From the NCBI RefSeq assembly GCF_030244015.1, contig NZ_JASSYX010000004.1:248001-312000 (forward strand): 64,000 bases of DNA, read 5' to 3'. The stretch comes from Pedobacter ginsengisoli (GTDB taxonomy: Bacteria; Bacteroidota; Bacteroidia; Sphingobacteriales; Sphingobacteriaceae). Shown piece by piece: positions 8,542-17,318 of this stretch (its first letter is position 1; each line of letters starts with the position of its first letter). Below the pieces are notes generated by a model. The model was not told where the DNA came from and made no database searches. It was given only the letters and a program-made list of their open reading frames with translations. A program made the translations under genes and the position numbers.

Positions 8542-8619
8542 AAAAAAAGTTCTTTTTCGAAGACATGTGCAGATTTTCCCTTCAGAAAATGTGCGAGTCT
8601 GAGAAGAAGAACTTTTTTT
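8542..8619 (-). repeat. Two-tier hairpin repeat, copy C, inverted; also a terminator
   Basis: The outer stem is a perfect 13 bp (AAAAAAAGTTCTT at 8542-8554 with 8607-8619). The inner 10-bp stem (8569-8578 with 8585-8594) has one mismatch. Read on the minus strand the loop is TGAAGG and is followed by ACATGTC, as in copy A. The minus strand ends in seven T, and the right arm overlaps the stop codon of the dehydrogenase gene, so it probably terminates that gene. Confidence 0.75.
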
Positions 8620-9547
8620 AGAGCAGATTTTTCAGCTTCTCTGCCAGCACTTCTGAGATCTTGCGGTAAGAATCAAAAGTCCAGCCGCCGACATGCGGGG
8701 TTAACAATACTTTATCCGATTTTACCAGTTCGCTATACCATTCCTGATCTGCCAGTGCAGGGAATTTCTCGGTTTGCAATACATCCAGTCCTGCACCAAG
8801 TATTTTCTTTTCTTTAATTGCGTTCAGGATCGCTTTGACGCTTGCTATTTCTCCCCGTGCTGTATTGATGAAGAATATCGGTTTACGGAAATGAAAGAAA
8901 TATTCCTCATTAACCATTTGACGGGTTTCTGAGGTAAGCGGAATGTGTAAACTAAGTACATCGCTTTGCTTTACGATCTCTTCCATACTTACCTCTTTTG
9001 CGTAGTTATCGGAAAATCCGGTTTTATATTTATCGTAAGCGATGACATTGACATCAAAACCCAGCAGCCGTTTTGCAAAGCTCCTGCCCATGTGACCATA
9101 TCCGATGATGCCTACTGTTTTGCCCTTTAATTCGTAGCCCCTATTGCCTTCCCTGTCCCAAATGCCATCCCTGATCTCCCGGTCTCCTTTTTGGAAATTG
9201 TTCATCAGAGCAAGCAGCATGCCTAATGCATGTTCACCTACTGCATCCCGATTGCCTTCCGGAGCATTCAGCAATTGAATCTGTTTTTGACTGGCATAGG
9301 CTTCGTTTATATTGTCGAGTCCCGCTCCCGCGCGGGCTACGAATTTCAATTTTACCGCAACGTCTATGAGTTCCTTATCGATCAGAAACTTGGTGCGCAC
9401 AGCGATACCTTCATAGTCTCCGATGATGGCGATGGTCTCTGCCCGGGTGATGTCTGGCCGGTCATCTACCAGATAGCCCATTGCAATTGCGCTTTCTTTA
9501 AATGCCGGATGCAGGTCGTCTACAATTAAAATCCTTCCTTTGGTCAT
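8618..9547 (-). CDS. D-isomer-specific 2-hydroxyacid dehydrogenase (phosphoglycerate dehydrogenase-like)
   Basis: A 309-residue NAD-dependent dehydrogenase. The Rossmann loop GYGHMG is at 149-154. The catalytic residues of the family appear as R231 in NTARG, E260 and H285 in TPHVGG. It lacks the C-terminal ACT regulatory domain of long SerA enzymes. Short Bacteroidetes homologues are usually called 3-phosphoglycerate dehydrogenase, but the substrate cannot be fixed from sequence. It starts 7 nt after rsmA, so the two are probably one transcript. Confidence 0.82.
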   Translation of the reverse strand: MTKGRILIVDDLHPAFKESAIAMGYLVDDRPDITRAETIAIIGDYEGIAVRTKFLIDKELIDVAVKLKFVARAGAGLDNINEAYASQKQIQLLNAPEGNRDAVGEHALGMLLALMNNFQKGDREIRDGIWDREGNRGYELKGKTVGIIGYGHMGRSFAKRLLGFDVNVIAYDKYKTGFSDNYAKEVSMEEIVKQSDVLSLHIPLTSETRQMVNEEYFFHFRKPIFFINTARGEIASVKAILNAIKEKKILGAGLDVLQTEKFPALADQEWYSELVKSDKVLLTPHVGGWTFDSYRKISEVLAEKLKNLL

Positions 9548-9554
9548 TGTTATA

Positions 9555-10337
9555 TCATTGAGAGAGTTTGGTAAGGTGTTGTGTAAGTGTGATAAAGTCT
9601 GTCACGGTGAGCTGTTCTGCCCTTTTGTCAAAGAAAGGATGGTTATCCATTTTATCTTTTGGTACTACTCCGGACAATGCGTTTCTCAGTGTCTTTCTGC
9701 GCTGGTTAAATCCTGCTTTTACGGTTCGCCAGAAGAACTTTTCATCACATGGTAATGTGACGACATTGTTCCGGCTAAGTCTGATGACTCCTGAATTGAC
9801 TTTTGGCGGTGGATTGAATGTGCCCGGTTTTACGGAAAACAGATATTCTATATCGTAATAGGCCTGAATGAGCACACTCAGGATTCCATAGTCTTTGGTA
9901 CCTGCTTTTGAAGCGCAGCGTTCTGCAACTTCTTTTTGAAACATGCCAACCATTTCCACTACGTTTGCACGGTTTTCGAGAACCTTAAAAAGGATTTGTG
10001 AAGAAATGTTGTAAGGAAAGTTGCCGATAATGGCATATTTTCCGGGGAAAATATCAGAAAGGTTAAGCGCCAGGAAATCACCGTTAATGAGCCGGCTGCC
10101 TAGCTGCGGATATTTTTCCTTTAGAAAATGATAGGATTCCACATCGATATCGATTAGAAAAGTTTCCAGATCCCTGCGCTCCAGCAGAATATCGGAAAGG
10201 ATGCCCATTCCAGGGCCTACTTCCAGTACCTGCTTGTATTTGTCTGTATGGACCAGGCTATTCACGATCTTAGCCGCAATGTTTTTATCCGTTAAAAAAT
10301 GTTGCCCTAAATGCTTTTTTGCCTTTACCAAACTCAT
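9555..10337 (-). CDS. rsmA: 16S rRNA (adenine1518/1519-N6)-dimethyltransferase
   Basis: RsmA (KsgA) dimethylates the two adenines near the 3' end of 16S rRNA. The N-terminal signature KKHLGQHFLTD is followed by the SAM loop EVGPGMG at about 39-45 and the catalytic motif IV NFPY at 106-109. I chose the ATG at 10337, giving 260 residues beginning MSLVKAKK as in relatives. The in-frame start at 10361 would add eight poorly conserved residues. Confidence 0.95.
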   Translation of the reverse strand: MSLVKAKKHLGQHFLTDKNIAAKIVNSLVHTDKYKQVLEVGPGMGILSDILLERRDLETFLIDIDVESYHFLKEKYPQLGSRLINGDFLALNLSDIFPGKYAIIGNFPYNISSQILFKVLENRANVVEMVGMFQKEVAERCASKAGTKDYGILSVLIQAYYDIEYLFSVKPGTFNPPPKVNSGVIRLSRNNVVTLPCDEKFFWRTVKAGFNQRRKTLRNALSGVVPKDKMDNHPFFDKRAEQLTVTDFITLTQHLTKLSQ

Positions 10338-10437
10338 ATCCAGATCTGTTATCAGCTGCAAAATAAGTAAAGTTTTACCAGTATCGGACTAACATTATGG
10401 TGAAATTCTGTAATTTGCGCTAAATTTCTAATTGGAT

Positions 10438-11517
10438 ATGAGCAATAAAATTAAAATCGGGATAAGTATAGGTGATGTTAACGGGATTGGGCTGGAGGTA
10501 ATTATTAAGGCCTTGTCAGAAAATCAAATCCTTGACTACTGTACACCAATAGTTTATGGCCATTCTAAAGTAGTTTCTTATCATCGCAAGGCATTGGGCA
10601 TGACTGATCTTATCTTCAATGTGATTGCGAATCCGGACGCAGCGAATCCAAAAAAAGCCAACCTGATCAATTGCTGGGAAGAGGATGTAAAAATAGATTT
10701 GGGCGTCTCAAACGAGACTGGAGGAAAGTATGCCTTGCTTTCGCTTGAAAAGGCTACAGACGATTTGATAAACGGTCACATCGATGCGCTGGTTACAGCG
10801 CCTATCAATAAGCACAATATACAGTCAGATGCCTTTAAATTCCCGGGACATACCGAATACCTGCAGGAAAGAAGTGGCGGGGGGGATGTACTCATGTTCA
10901 TGATCAGTGAGGGCCTCCGGGTAGGAGTGGTAACAGGTCATATTCCAGTTGGACAGGTAGCCCCAAGCATCAGCAAAGAGAAAATCCTGAAAAAGCTGGT
11001 CCTGATGAATGAAAGCCTGAAAAAGGATTTTTGGATAGAAAAGCCAAAGATCGCGGTGCTGGGACTGAACCCGCATGCCGGAGATAACGGATTGCTGGGC
11101 AAAGAGGAAAGTGATGTGATCATTCCGGCTGTACAGGAAGCGTTCGACAAAGGAGTAATCTGCTTTGGCCCATATCCTGCTGATGGTTTTTTTGGCAATG
11201 GCACCTATAAACAATTTGATGCCGTTCTGGCCATGTACCACGACCAGGGTCTGATTCCTTTTAAAACCATTGCTTTTGGAAGCGGGGTAAATTATACTGC
11301 GGGACTAAAGTTTGTGCGCACCTCGCCGGATCATGGAACAGGCTATGATATAGCTGGCCAGAATATAGCCGATGCATCGTCGTTTATAGCGGCCATTTTT
11401 GCTGCAACGCATATCGTCAGGAACAGAAAAGAACAGGAGGAACTGCTCAAGAACCAGTTGAGGACAGGTGGAAAAGTGATTGAAACTGCATTTGATCTTA
11501 AAGATGATGCAAATTAA
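10438..11517 (+). CDS. pdxA: 4-hydroxythreonine-4-phosphate dehydrogenase
   Basis: PdxA catalyses an NAD-dependent step of the DXP-dependent pyridoxal phosphate pathway. The protein has 359 residues from the ATG at 10438; a TTG two codons upstream is less likely. The N-terminus has ISIGDVNGIG. The three metal ligands are visible as H138 (FPGHTEY), H213 (NPHAGDNG) and H268 (MYHDQG). It is divergent from rsmA and precedes the fatty-acid operon. dxs, which supplies the other PLP precursor, lies about 48 kb away in this window. Confidence 0.96.
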   Translation: MSNKIKIGISIGDVNGIGLEVIIKALSENQILDYCTPIVYGHSKVVSYHRKALGMTDLIFNVIANPDAANPKKANLINCWEEDVKIDLGVSNETGGKYALLSLEKATDDLINGHIDALVTAPINKHNIQSDAFKFPGHTEYLQERSGGGDVLMFMISEGLRVGVVTGHIPVGQVAPSISKEKILKKLVLMNESLKKDFWIEKPKIAVLGLNPHAGDNGLLGKEESDVIIPAVQEAFDKGVICFGPYPADGFFGNGTYKQFDAVLAMYHDQGLIPFKTIAFGSGVNYTAGLKFVRTSPDHGTGYDIAGQNIADASSFIAAIFAATHIVRNRKEQEELLKNQLRTGGKVIETAFDLKDDAN

Positions 11518-11566
11518 CATTGTTGATATTTTTTAAATAACATTTTAGGATTATCAAATTAATCCT

Positions 11567-11574
11567 TACATTTG
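11567..11574 (+). promoter_or_regulatory. -7 box upstream of the DUF177-rpmF-fab operon
   Basis: TACATTTG is a perfect TAnnTTTG box 22 nt upstream of the proposed start of the DUF177 gene. A TTG sits only weakly (as TTTT) at the -33 spacing. Because the box covers the TTG at 11572, that codon is unlikely to be the translation start. Confidence 0.5.
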
Positions 11575-11595
11575 CGGGCTAAAATTTTGTTACAA

Positions 11596-12132
11596 TTGAA
11601 ACCATTAAAACAATTTTCAATCCCCTTCACCGGCTTAAAAATTGGCAAACATCAGTTTGATTTTGAGATTGATAACAGTTTTTTTGACGCCTTTGAGTAC
11701 TCCCTGGTAAAAAAAGGGACTTTAAAAGCAGAGGTTGAATTAGACAAACAGGAAACGATGCTAATCCTTCAGTTCCGGATAGACGGAACTATTGTATTGG
11801 ATTGCGATAAATGTTTAGCTGAGTTTAATTCACCGGTTAGTATACAGGAAAGGCAGATTGTAAAGTTTGCCGAAGATGAATTGCAAAGTGATGACCTGGA
11901 AATTATCATTTTGAGCAAGAAGGAAAGTGAGATAGACATATCGGGCCTTATTTACGAATTCATTACTGTTTCTGTTCCTTACATTAAGATTTGTGAGGAG
12001 AACGGCAACGGACAACGATGTGACCAGGAAATGATAGCCAGGCTGGAAAGTCTGGCCGTAGGTGCACAAAAAGAAGAAGAACAACAACAGGATGAGGACC
12101 CGCGATGGGCCGCATTAAAAAAATTAAAATAA
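11596..12132 (+). CDS. DUF177 / YceD-family protein
   Basis: A 178-residue protein of the DUF177 (YceD) family, which is almost always encoded next to rpmF. In other bacteria it affects 23S rRNA accumulation, but its biochemical role is not established. Four cysteines form a probable metal site: C70-x2-C73 and C133, C142. The start is TTG at 11596, giving MKPLKQFSIPFTGLK, because no ATG is available and the upstream TTG overlaps the promoter box. The end is rich in E/Q. It is 20 nt ahead of rpmF. Confidence 0.85.
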   Translation: MKPLKQFSIPFTGLKIGKHQFDFEIDNSFFDAFEYSLVKKGTLKAEVELDKQETMLILQFRIDGTIVLDCDKCLAEFNSPVSIQERQIVKFAEDELQSDDLEIIILSKKESEIDISGLIYEFITVSVPYIKICEENGNGQRCDQEMIARLESLAVGAQKEEEQQQDEDPRWAALKKLK

Positions 12133-12152
12133 AATAATTAAATAAATCAGCA

Positions 12153-12344
12153 ATGGCACATCCAAAACGCAAGATTTCTAAGAGCAGAAGAGATAAAAGA
12201 AGAACGCACTATAAAGCGGAAGCTCCTTCTTTAGCTACTTGTCAAACAACTGGTGCAATCCACACTCCACACCGCGCTTACAACGTTGATGGTAACTTGT
12301 ACTACAACGGTAAACTGGTTATTGAAAACACTTCAATAGGTTAA
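12153..12344 (+). CDS. rpmF: 50S ribosomal protein L32
   Basis: A 63-residue bL32 with the conserved basic N-terminus MAHPKRKISKSRRDKRRTH. It has only one cysteine (LATCQTT), so it is the zinc-free form rather than the four-cysteine form. The order DUF177-rpmF-plsX-fabH is common across bacteria and links ribosome and lipid synthesis. A structured RNA region separates it from plsX. Confidence 0.97.
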   Translation: MAHPKRKISKSRRDKRRTHYKAEAPSLATCQTTGAIHTPHRAYNVDGNLYYNGKLVIENTSIG

Positions 12345-12357
12345 TTTTCTGAAAAAT

Positions 12358-12430
12358 AGTTTGTGTTTTAAGTCTTTGAAAGGTTACCTTAGAGACTGGA
12401 AACAAGGGCAGGTTGCCTTATACACAAACT
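12358..12430 (+). ncRNA. Predicted three-way-junction RNA in the rpmF-plsX spacer
   Basis: The 73 nt fold by eye into three helices. P1 is AGTTTGTGT (12358-12366) with ACACAAACT (12422-12430), 9 bp perfect. P2 is AGTCTTT/AGAGACT (12371-12377 with 12391-12397) plus AAGG/CCTT around a TTA loop. P3 is AAGGGCA with TGCCTT (12404-12419) with one bulged G. P1 closes 10 nt before the plsX ATG and is followed by GATTTTT, so it could influence plsX translation or read-through. No known family was recognised. Confidence 0.5.
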
Positions 12431-12440
12431 GATTTTTACT

Positions 12441-13382
12441 ATGAAAATAGGTCTCGATATAATGGGCGGAGACTATGCTCCCGAAGCAAATGTTTTGGGA
12501 GCAATAGCGGCCCATCCATTGTTATCACCGGATGAGCAAATAGTGCTGATCGGAGATACAAAACAGATTAAGCCACTTATATCAGCAAACGGATTCGATC
12601 CGGAACTGTTCGGGTATGTTCATACCGAGGAGGTGATCGGTATGGGCGAGCACCCCACAAAGGCTATTGTTCAAAAGCCAAATTCAAGTATTTCTATAGG
12701 TTTCAATTTACTGAAAAACGGTGAACTGGACTCGTTCGCAAGTGCAGGCAATTCAGGCGCTATGCTTGTTGGCGCAGTGTTTAGCGTAAAAACCATACCC
12801 GGGATTATCAGGCCATGTCTATCTACTTTTTTACCGAAACTTAGCGGAGGCGTTGGCCTCATGCTGGATGTGGGGGCCAATGCCGATTGCAAGCCGGATG
12901 TGTTGCTGCAATTTGGTGTCCTCGGAAGTTTGTATGCGGAAAATGTAATGCAGATCAATAACCCTAAAGTTGCACTGATGAACATTGGTGAAGAGGACGA
13001 GAAAGGCAATATGCTAAGCATGTCTACATTTCCATTGATGAAAGATACCAGCTTGTTTAATTTTATTGGTAATGTGGAGGGACGGGATCTTTTTAATGAC
13101 AAGGCTGATGTTATTGTTTGTGACGGTTTTACTGGTAATGTGATGCTTAAGCTGGCTGAATCTTTTTATGTACTGACCTTAAAAAGAGGATTAAAAGATG
13201 AATTCTTTGATCGTTTTAATTATGAAAACTATGGCGGAAGTCCCGTTTTAGGCGTAAATGCGCCGGTAGTTATCGGCCATGGCATTTCCAGTCCAACTGC
13301 TGTTAAAAATATGATACTGCAGTCGAGAGACATGATTACTACTGGCTTGGTAGGGAAAATACAAGCTGCATTTAATAATTAG
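12441..13382 (+). CDS. plsX: Phosphate acyltransferase PlsX
   Basis: PlsX converts acyl-ACP to acyl-phosphate, the donor for PlsY in phospholipid synthesis. The 313-residue protein opens with the family signature MKIGLDIMGGDYAP and contains ASAGNSGAMLVGA-like (FASAGNSGAM) and MLDVGAN motifs. It works as a peripheral membrane enzyme. It is followed after 9 nt by fabH, so lipid initiation enzymes are co-expressed. Confidence 0.97.
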   Translation: MKIGLDIMGGDYAPEANVLGAIAAHPLLSPDEQIVLIGDTKQIKPLISANGFDPELFGYVHTEEVIGMGEHPTKAIVQKPNSSISIGFNLLKNGELDSFASAGNSGAMLVGAVFSVKTIPGIIRPCLSTFLPKLSGGVGLMLDVGANADCKPDVLLQFGVLGSLYAENVMQINNPKVALMNIGEEDEKGNMLSMSTFPLMKDTSLFNFIGNVEGRDLFNDKADVIVCDGFTGNVMLKLAESFYVLTLKRGLKDEFFDRFNYENYGGSPVLGVNAPVVIGHGISSPTAVKNMILQSRDMITTGLVGKIQAAFNN

Positions 13383-13391
13383 GAGATAAAA

Positions 13392-14381
13392 ATGAGCAAA
13401 ATCCACGCTGCTATTACAGCTGTTAATGGTTACGTTCCCGATTACGTACTGACAAACAAGGAACTTGAATCTATTGTAGACACTACGGATGAATGGATTA
13501 CGACCAGAACTGGCATAAAAGAGCGAAGAATATTAAAGGGTGAGGGACTTGGAACCTCTGATATGGCAGTGCATGCAGTTAACGGGCTGCTCAAAAAGCG
13601 TGGGATCAGCGCAGAAGAAATAGAACTGATCATCTTTTGTACCACTACACCGGACCTGCCTTTTCCCGCTTCCGCCAACATCTTGGCAGATAAGATCGGG
13701 GCTAAAAATGCATGGGGATTTGATCTTCAGGCCGCATGTTCCGGTTTTATATTTGGCGTATCTACTGCCGCGCAGTTCATTGAATCCGGCAAGCATAAAA
13801 AAATATTGGTAGTGGGCGGGGATAAAATGTCCTCGATCATCAATTACGCGGACCGTACCACTTGCATTATTTTCGGAGACGGTTGCGGTGCGGTATTGTT
13901 AGAACCCAATGAAGAAGGTTTTGGAGTGATGGATTCCATCTTGCGTTCAGACGGCTCCGGCAGGCAGTACCTGCACCAAAAAGCCGGAGGTTCGGCAAGG
14001 CCAGCGACACATGAGACTGTTGACAATAATGAACATGTAGTTTACCAGGAGGGACAGGCTGTTTTTAAATTCGCTGTAACCAATATGGCTGATGTTGCCG
14101 CAGAGATCATGGACCGCAACCACCTCAGCTCAGATGATGTTGCCTGGCTTGTGCCACATCAGGCGAATAAGCGCATTATCGATGCTACGGCAGCGAGAAT
14201 GGGTGTCGGATCGGAAAAAGTAATGATCAATATACAACGTTATGGCAATACCACAAATGGTACGATACCGCTGTGTTTATGGGAATGGGAAAGCCAGTTG
14301 AAAAAAGGCGACAACATTATACTGGCTGCATTTGGCGGCGGTTTTACATGGGGATCGGTTTACTTAAAGTGGGCTTACTAA
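13392..14381 (+). CDS. fabH: 3-oxoacyl-ACP synthase III
   Basis: FabH condenses an acyl-CoA primer with malonyl-ACP to start fatty-acid synthesis. The catalytic triad is visible as C116 (AACSGF), H256 (VPHQAN) and N286 (YGNTTNG). At 329 residues it is full length. Unusually for this genome, an AGGAG sequence (13381-13385), overlapping the plsX stop, sits about 7 nt before the ATG and could act as a true Shine-Dalgarno site. Confidence 0.97.
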   Translation: MSKIHAAITAVNGYVPDYVLTNKELESIVDTTDEWITTRTGIKERRILKGEGLGTSDMAVHAVNGLLKKRGISAEEIELIIFCTTTPDLPFPASANILADKIGAKNAWGFDLQAACSGFIFGVSTAAQFIESGKHKKILVVGGDKMSSIINYADRTTCIIFGDGCGAVLLEPNEEGFGVMDSILRSDGSGRQYLHQKAGGSARPATHETVDNNEHVVYQEGQAVFKFAVTNMADVAAEIMDRNHLSSDDVAWLVPHQANKRIIDATAARMGVGSEKVMINIQRYGNTTNGTIPLCLWEWESQLKKGDNIILAAFGGGFTWGSVYLKWAY

Positions 14382-14453
14382 TGTTTTTTACATAAATAAT
14401 CATACCTTAGTTAATTCTAAAAACACATTGTTTTCTTAAAATAACACCAAAAA

Positions 14454-14933
14454 ATGGATATCAAACAAATTCAGGAACTAATTAAATTTGTTTCTCGTTC
14501 GGGCGTAAATGAAGTGGCTATAGAGCAGAAAGACTTCAAGATAACTATTAAAACGAATCAAACTCCGACAGTTGTTCACGCCACTGTTCCAGCTCCTGTT
14601 GCAACATCTGCAGTTCCTGCAGCGGCGGCTCCACTCCCGGTGTCACCTACAGAAACCAAGGCCCCGGCTGCTGCCGCTGAAGATACTTCTAATTACATCA
14701 CTATAAAATCTCCAATGATCGGAACGTTCTATCGTTCTGCTGGACCGGATAAGCCTTCTTTTGTTAATGTTGGCGATGAAGTTTCTACAGGCAAGGTAAT
14801 CTGCATCATCGAGGCGATGAAGTTGTTCAATGAGATTGAAAGCGAGGTTTCCGGCAGAATCGTTAAAGTACTGGTAGACAATGCGTCTCCTGTAGAATAT
14901 GACCAGCCTTTGTTTTTAGTAGAACCAATTTAG
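14454..14933 (+). CDS. accB: Acetyl-CoA carboxylase biotin carboxyl carrier protein
   Basis: AccB carries biotin for acetyl-CoA carboxylase. The 159-residue protein has an N-terminal segment, an Ala/Pro-rich flexible linker (about 42-78) and a C-terminal biotinyl domain with EAMK at 120-123, where K123 is the biotinylation site. It is followed by accC after 34 nt, the usual accBC pair. Confidence 0.97.
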   Translation: MDIKQIQELIKFVSRSGVNEVAIEQKDFKITIKTNQTPTVVHATVPAPVATSAVPAAAAPLPVSPTETKAPAAAAEDTSNYITIKSPMIGTFYRSAGPDKPSFVNVGDEVSTGKVICIIEAMKLFNEIESEVSGRIVKVLVDNASPVEYDQPLFLVEPI

Positions 14934-14967
14934 TATTTGCTTAAAGCAAATAACATTATATAAAAAT

Positions 14968-16308
14968 ATGTTTAAGAAAATATTAATTGCCAACCGGGGC
15001 GAGATTGCTTTGCGCATCATCCGTACCTGTAAGGAAATGGGCATTAAAACGGTCGCTGTATACTCTACCGCTGACCGGGAAAGTTTGCATGTGCGCTTTG
15101 CTGATGAAGCTGTATGCATAGGCCCGCCACCAAGTAAAGATTCTTACCTGAGCATCCCTAATATCATTTCGGCTGCGGAACTGACAAATGCAGATGCCAT
15201 ACACCCCGGCTACGGGTTCTTATCTGAAAATGCGAAGTTCTCCTCAGTTTGCCGTGATTACGGGATTAAATTTATAGGGGCAACGCCGGAGCAGATCAAT
15301 TCCATGGGCGATAAGGCATCGGCCAAAGAAACTATGAAAAAAGCAGGCGTCCCTACTATTCCCGGATCTGAAGGCTTACTCGAAAGTGTCAAAGAAGGTA
15401 TAAAAATTGCCAATGGCATGGGTTATCCTGTTATTTTAAAAGCAACTGCCGGTGGCGGTGGCCGGGGAATGCGCGTAGTATGGAAAGATGAAGAATTTGA
15501 GAATGCCTGGGACAGTGCACGCCAGGAATCGGGCGCGGCTTTTGGTAACGATGGTTTATACCTGGAAAAATATATTGAAGATCCCCGTCATATAGAAATC
15601 CAGATCATTGGGGATCAGTATGGCAAGGCTTGTCATTTATCTGAACGGGATTGTTCTATACAGCGCCGTCACCAGAAATTGGTGGAAGAGGCCCCCTCCC
15701 CTTTTATGACTCCTGAATTGAGGGAAAAAATGGGTGAGGCGGCAATTAAAGGTGCGATTGCAGTTCAGTATGAGGGTGCGGGTACTATAGAGTTTCTTGT
15801 AGACAAACACCGCAACTTCTATTTCATGGAAATGAATACCCGTATCCAGGTAGAGCATCCGGTGACAGAGGAAGTCATCAACTATGATCTGATCAAAGAG
15901 CAGATCAAAGTAGCATCCGGTGTTCCGATTTCAGGCAAAAACTACATGCCGGATATGCATGCTATTGAGTGCAGGATCAATGCAGAGGATCCGTTCAATA
16001 ACTTCAGGCCGTGTCCGGGCAAGATCACAAACTTCCATTCGCCGGGCGGACATGGGGTTAGGGTGGATACCCACGTTTATGCGGGATACCAGATTCCTTC
16101 TAATTATGATTCGATGATTGCCAAGCTGATCTGTGTTGCGCAAACACGTGAGGAAGCGATCAGCACCATGGAGAGGGCATTGAGTGAATTTGTAATAGAA
16201 GGTGTAAAAACTACGATACCGTTTCATTTAAAGCTGATGAAAGACCCTAACTTTAGAGCGGGTAATTTTACCACGAAGTTCATGGAGACTTTCGAATTTT
16301 CAGAATAG
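14968..16308 (+). CDS. accC: Acetyl-CoA carboxylase, biotin carboxylase subunit
   Basis: AccC carboxylates the biotin on AccB using ATP and bicarbonate. The 446-residue length is standard. It has the N-terminal KILIANRGEIALRIIR signature, the ATP-grasp glycine loop KATAGGGGRGMR and the active-site stretch EMNTRIQVEHPVTE. A strong terminator 38 nt after the stop closes the operon. Confidence 0.98.
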   Translation: MFKKILIANRGEIALRIIRTCKEMGIKTVAVYSTADRESLHVRFADEAVCIGPPPSKDSYLSIPNIISAAELTNADAIHPGYGFLSENAKFSSVCRDYGIKFIGATPEQINSMGDKASAKETMKKAGVPTIPGSEGLLESVKEGIKIANGMGYPVILKATAGGGGRGMRVVWKDEEFENAWDSARQESGAAFGNDGLYLEKYIEDPRHIEIQIIGDQYGKACHLSERDCSIQRRHQKLVEEAPSPFMTPELREKMGEAAIKGAIAVQYEGAGTIEFLVDKHRNFYFMEMNTRIQVEHPVTEEVINYDLIKEQIKVASGVPISGKNYMPDMHAIECRINAEDPFNNFRPCPGKITNFHSPGGHGVRVDTHVYAGYQIPSNYDSMIAKLICVAQTREEAISTMERALSEFVIEGVKTTIPFHLKLMKDPNFRAGNFTTKFMETFEFSE

Positions 16309-16345
16309 AATCATATTAGAAAACTATTTATAAGATTTAAAACGT

Positions 16346-16380
16346 AAATACCATTCTGAATTAAATAGAATGGTATTTTT
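16346..16380 (+). terminator. Terminator after accC
   Basis: AAATACCATTCT (16346-16357) pairs perfectly with AGAATGGTATTT (16367-16378) around a 9-nt loop, and the stem runs into a T tract. Confidence 0.9.
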
Positions 16381-16398
16381 GTTTTACAAATAACGTAC

Positions 16399-17283
16399 AT
16401 GAGTGATACTAAAAAAAGGGACCTGATAGGTGCAATAAAAGAAAAAGGAAAAACGCTGGAGGCTGAAATGTCTTTCTTCGACCACATTGATGTGCTTAGA
16501 AAACATTTACTGCGTGCTTTGGCGGTTGTTCTGGTGTTTACTGCAGGCGCATTTTATTTTACGGACTTTATTTTTAACACCATCATCATGGGTCCCAAGA
16601 ACCCCAGCTTCTGGACCTATCGGATGATGTGCAAATTGTATGAACGGTTTCCTTCGATCGGTGAAGAGTTCTGTATCAGAACAATTGACGCAAAGATCAT
16701 CAATACAGAAATGTCGGGTCAGTTTACACTCCAGCTAAACTCCTGTGTAATGGCAGGGATCATACTTGGGATTCCGTACCTGTTATTTGAACTGTGGCTT
16801 TTTATCAAACCAGCATTGCATGAAAATGAAAGAAAGTCGGCAAGTGGCTTTGTTGCTTTTGCTTCATTATTGTTTTTTACGGGGATCATTTTCGGCTATT
16901 ACATCATCTGCCCTTTATCTGTTAATTTCTTAGTCAACTTTACGGTCAGCCCGGAGATCCAGAATACTTTCACCATTGATTCTTATCTTTCATCAATCAT
17001 GACATTGACACTGGGTTCGGGTATTATTTTCCAGCTGCCCGTGATCATATATATATTGTCAAAACTTGGAATAATGACCCCTGCTTTTATGCGTTCGAGC
17101 AGAAGGTATTCAGCGGTGATCATTCTTATCGTCGCAGCCGTAGTTACACCTACCGCAGATCCGTTTACCATGCTTATTGTGGCTTTACCTTTATTCTTGT
17201 TGTATGAGGGTAGCATTTACATTTCCGCCAGTATAGAGCGCAAAAGGAAGAAAGAATTGTATGGCGTAACTAAGATAAACTAG
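16399..17283 (+). CDS. tatC: Sec-independent protein translocase TatC
   Basis: TatC is the receptor for twin-arginine signal peptides in the inner membrane. The protein has 294 residues with six hydrophobic segments. The conserved N-terminal region reads EMSFFDHIDVLRKHLLRA, corresponding to the family's M-x-x-x-x-H-x-x-E/D-L-R-x-R/K motif. The periplasmic loop after helix 1 is longer than in E. coli. Two TatA-type genes are in this window but about 24 kb away, so Tat components are split here. Confidence 0.94.
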   Translation: MSDTKKRDLIGAIKEKGKTLEAEMSFFDHIDVLRKHLLRALAVVLVFTAGAFYFTDFIFNTIIMGPKNPSFWTYRMMCKLYERFPSIGEEFCIRTIDAKIINTEMSGQFTLQLNSCVMAGIILGIPYLLFELWLFIKPALHENERKSASGFVAFASLLFFTGIIFGYYIICPLSVNFLVNFTVSPEIQNTFTIDSYLSSIMTLTLGSGIIFQLPVIIYILSKLGIMTPAFMRSSRRYSAVIILIVAAVVTPTADPFTMLIVALPLFLLYEGSIYISASIERKRKKELYGVTKIN

Positions 17284-17318
17284 TCGGGCCAAATTGTTTA
17301 TTGTATATATTTTTAAAG

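Noticed and set aside
8397..8619. Integron attC sites or a cassette array
   Set aside because: The hairpins are tiered like attC, but no integrase or cassette gene is present, the conserved boxes do not match attC core sites and the flanking genes are housekeeping genes.
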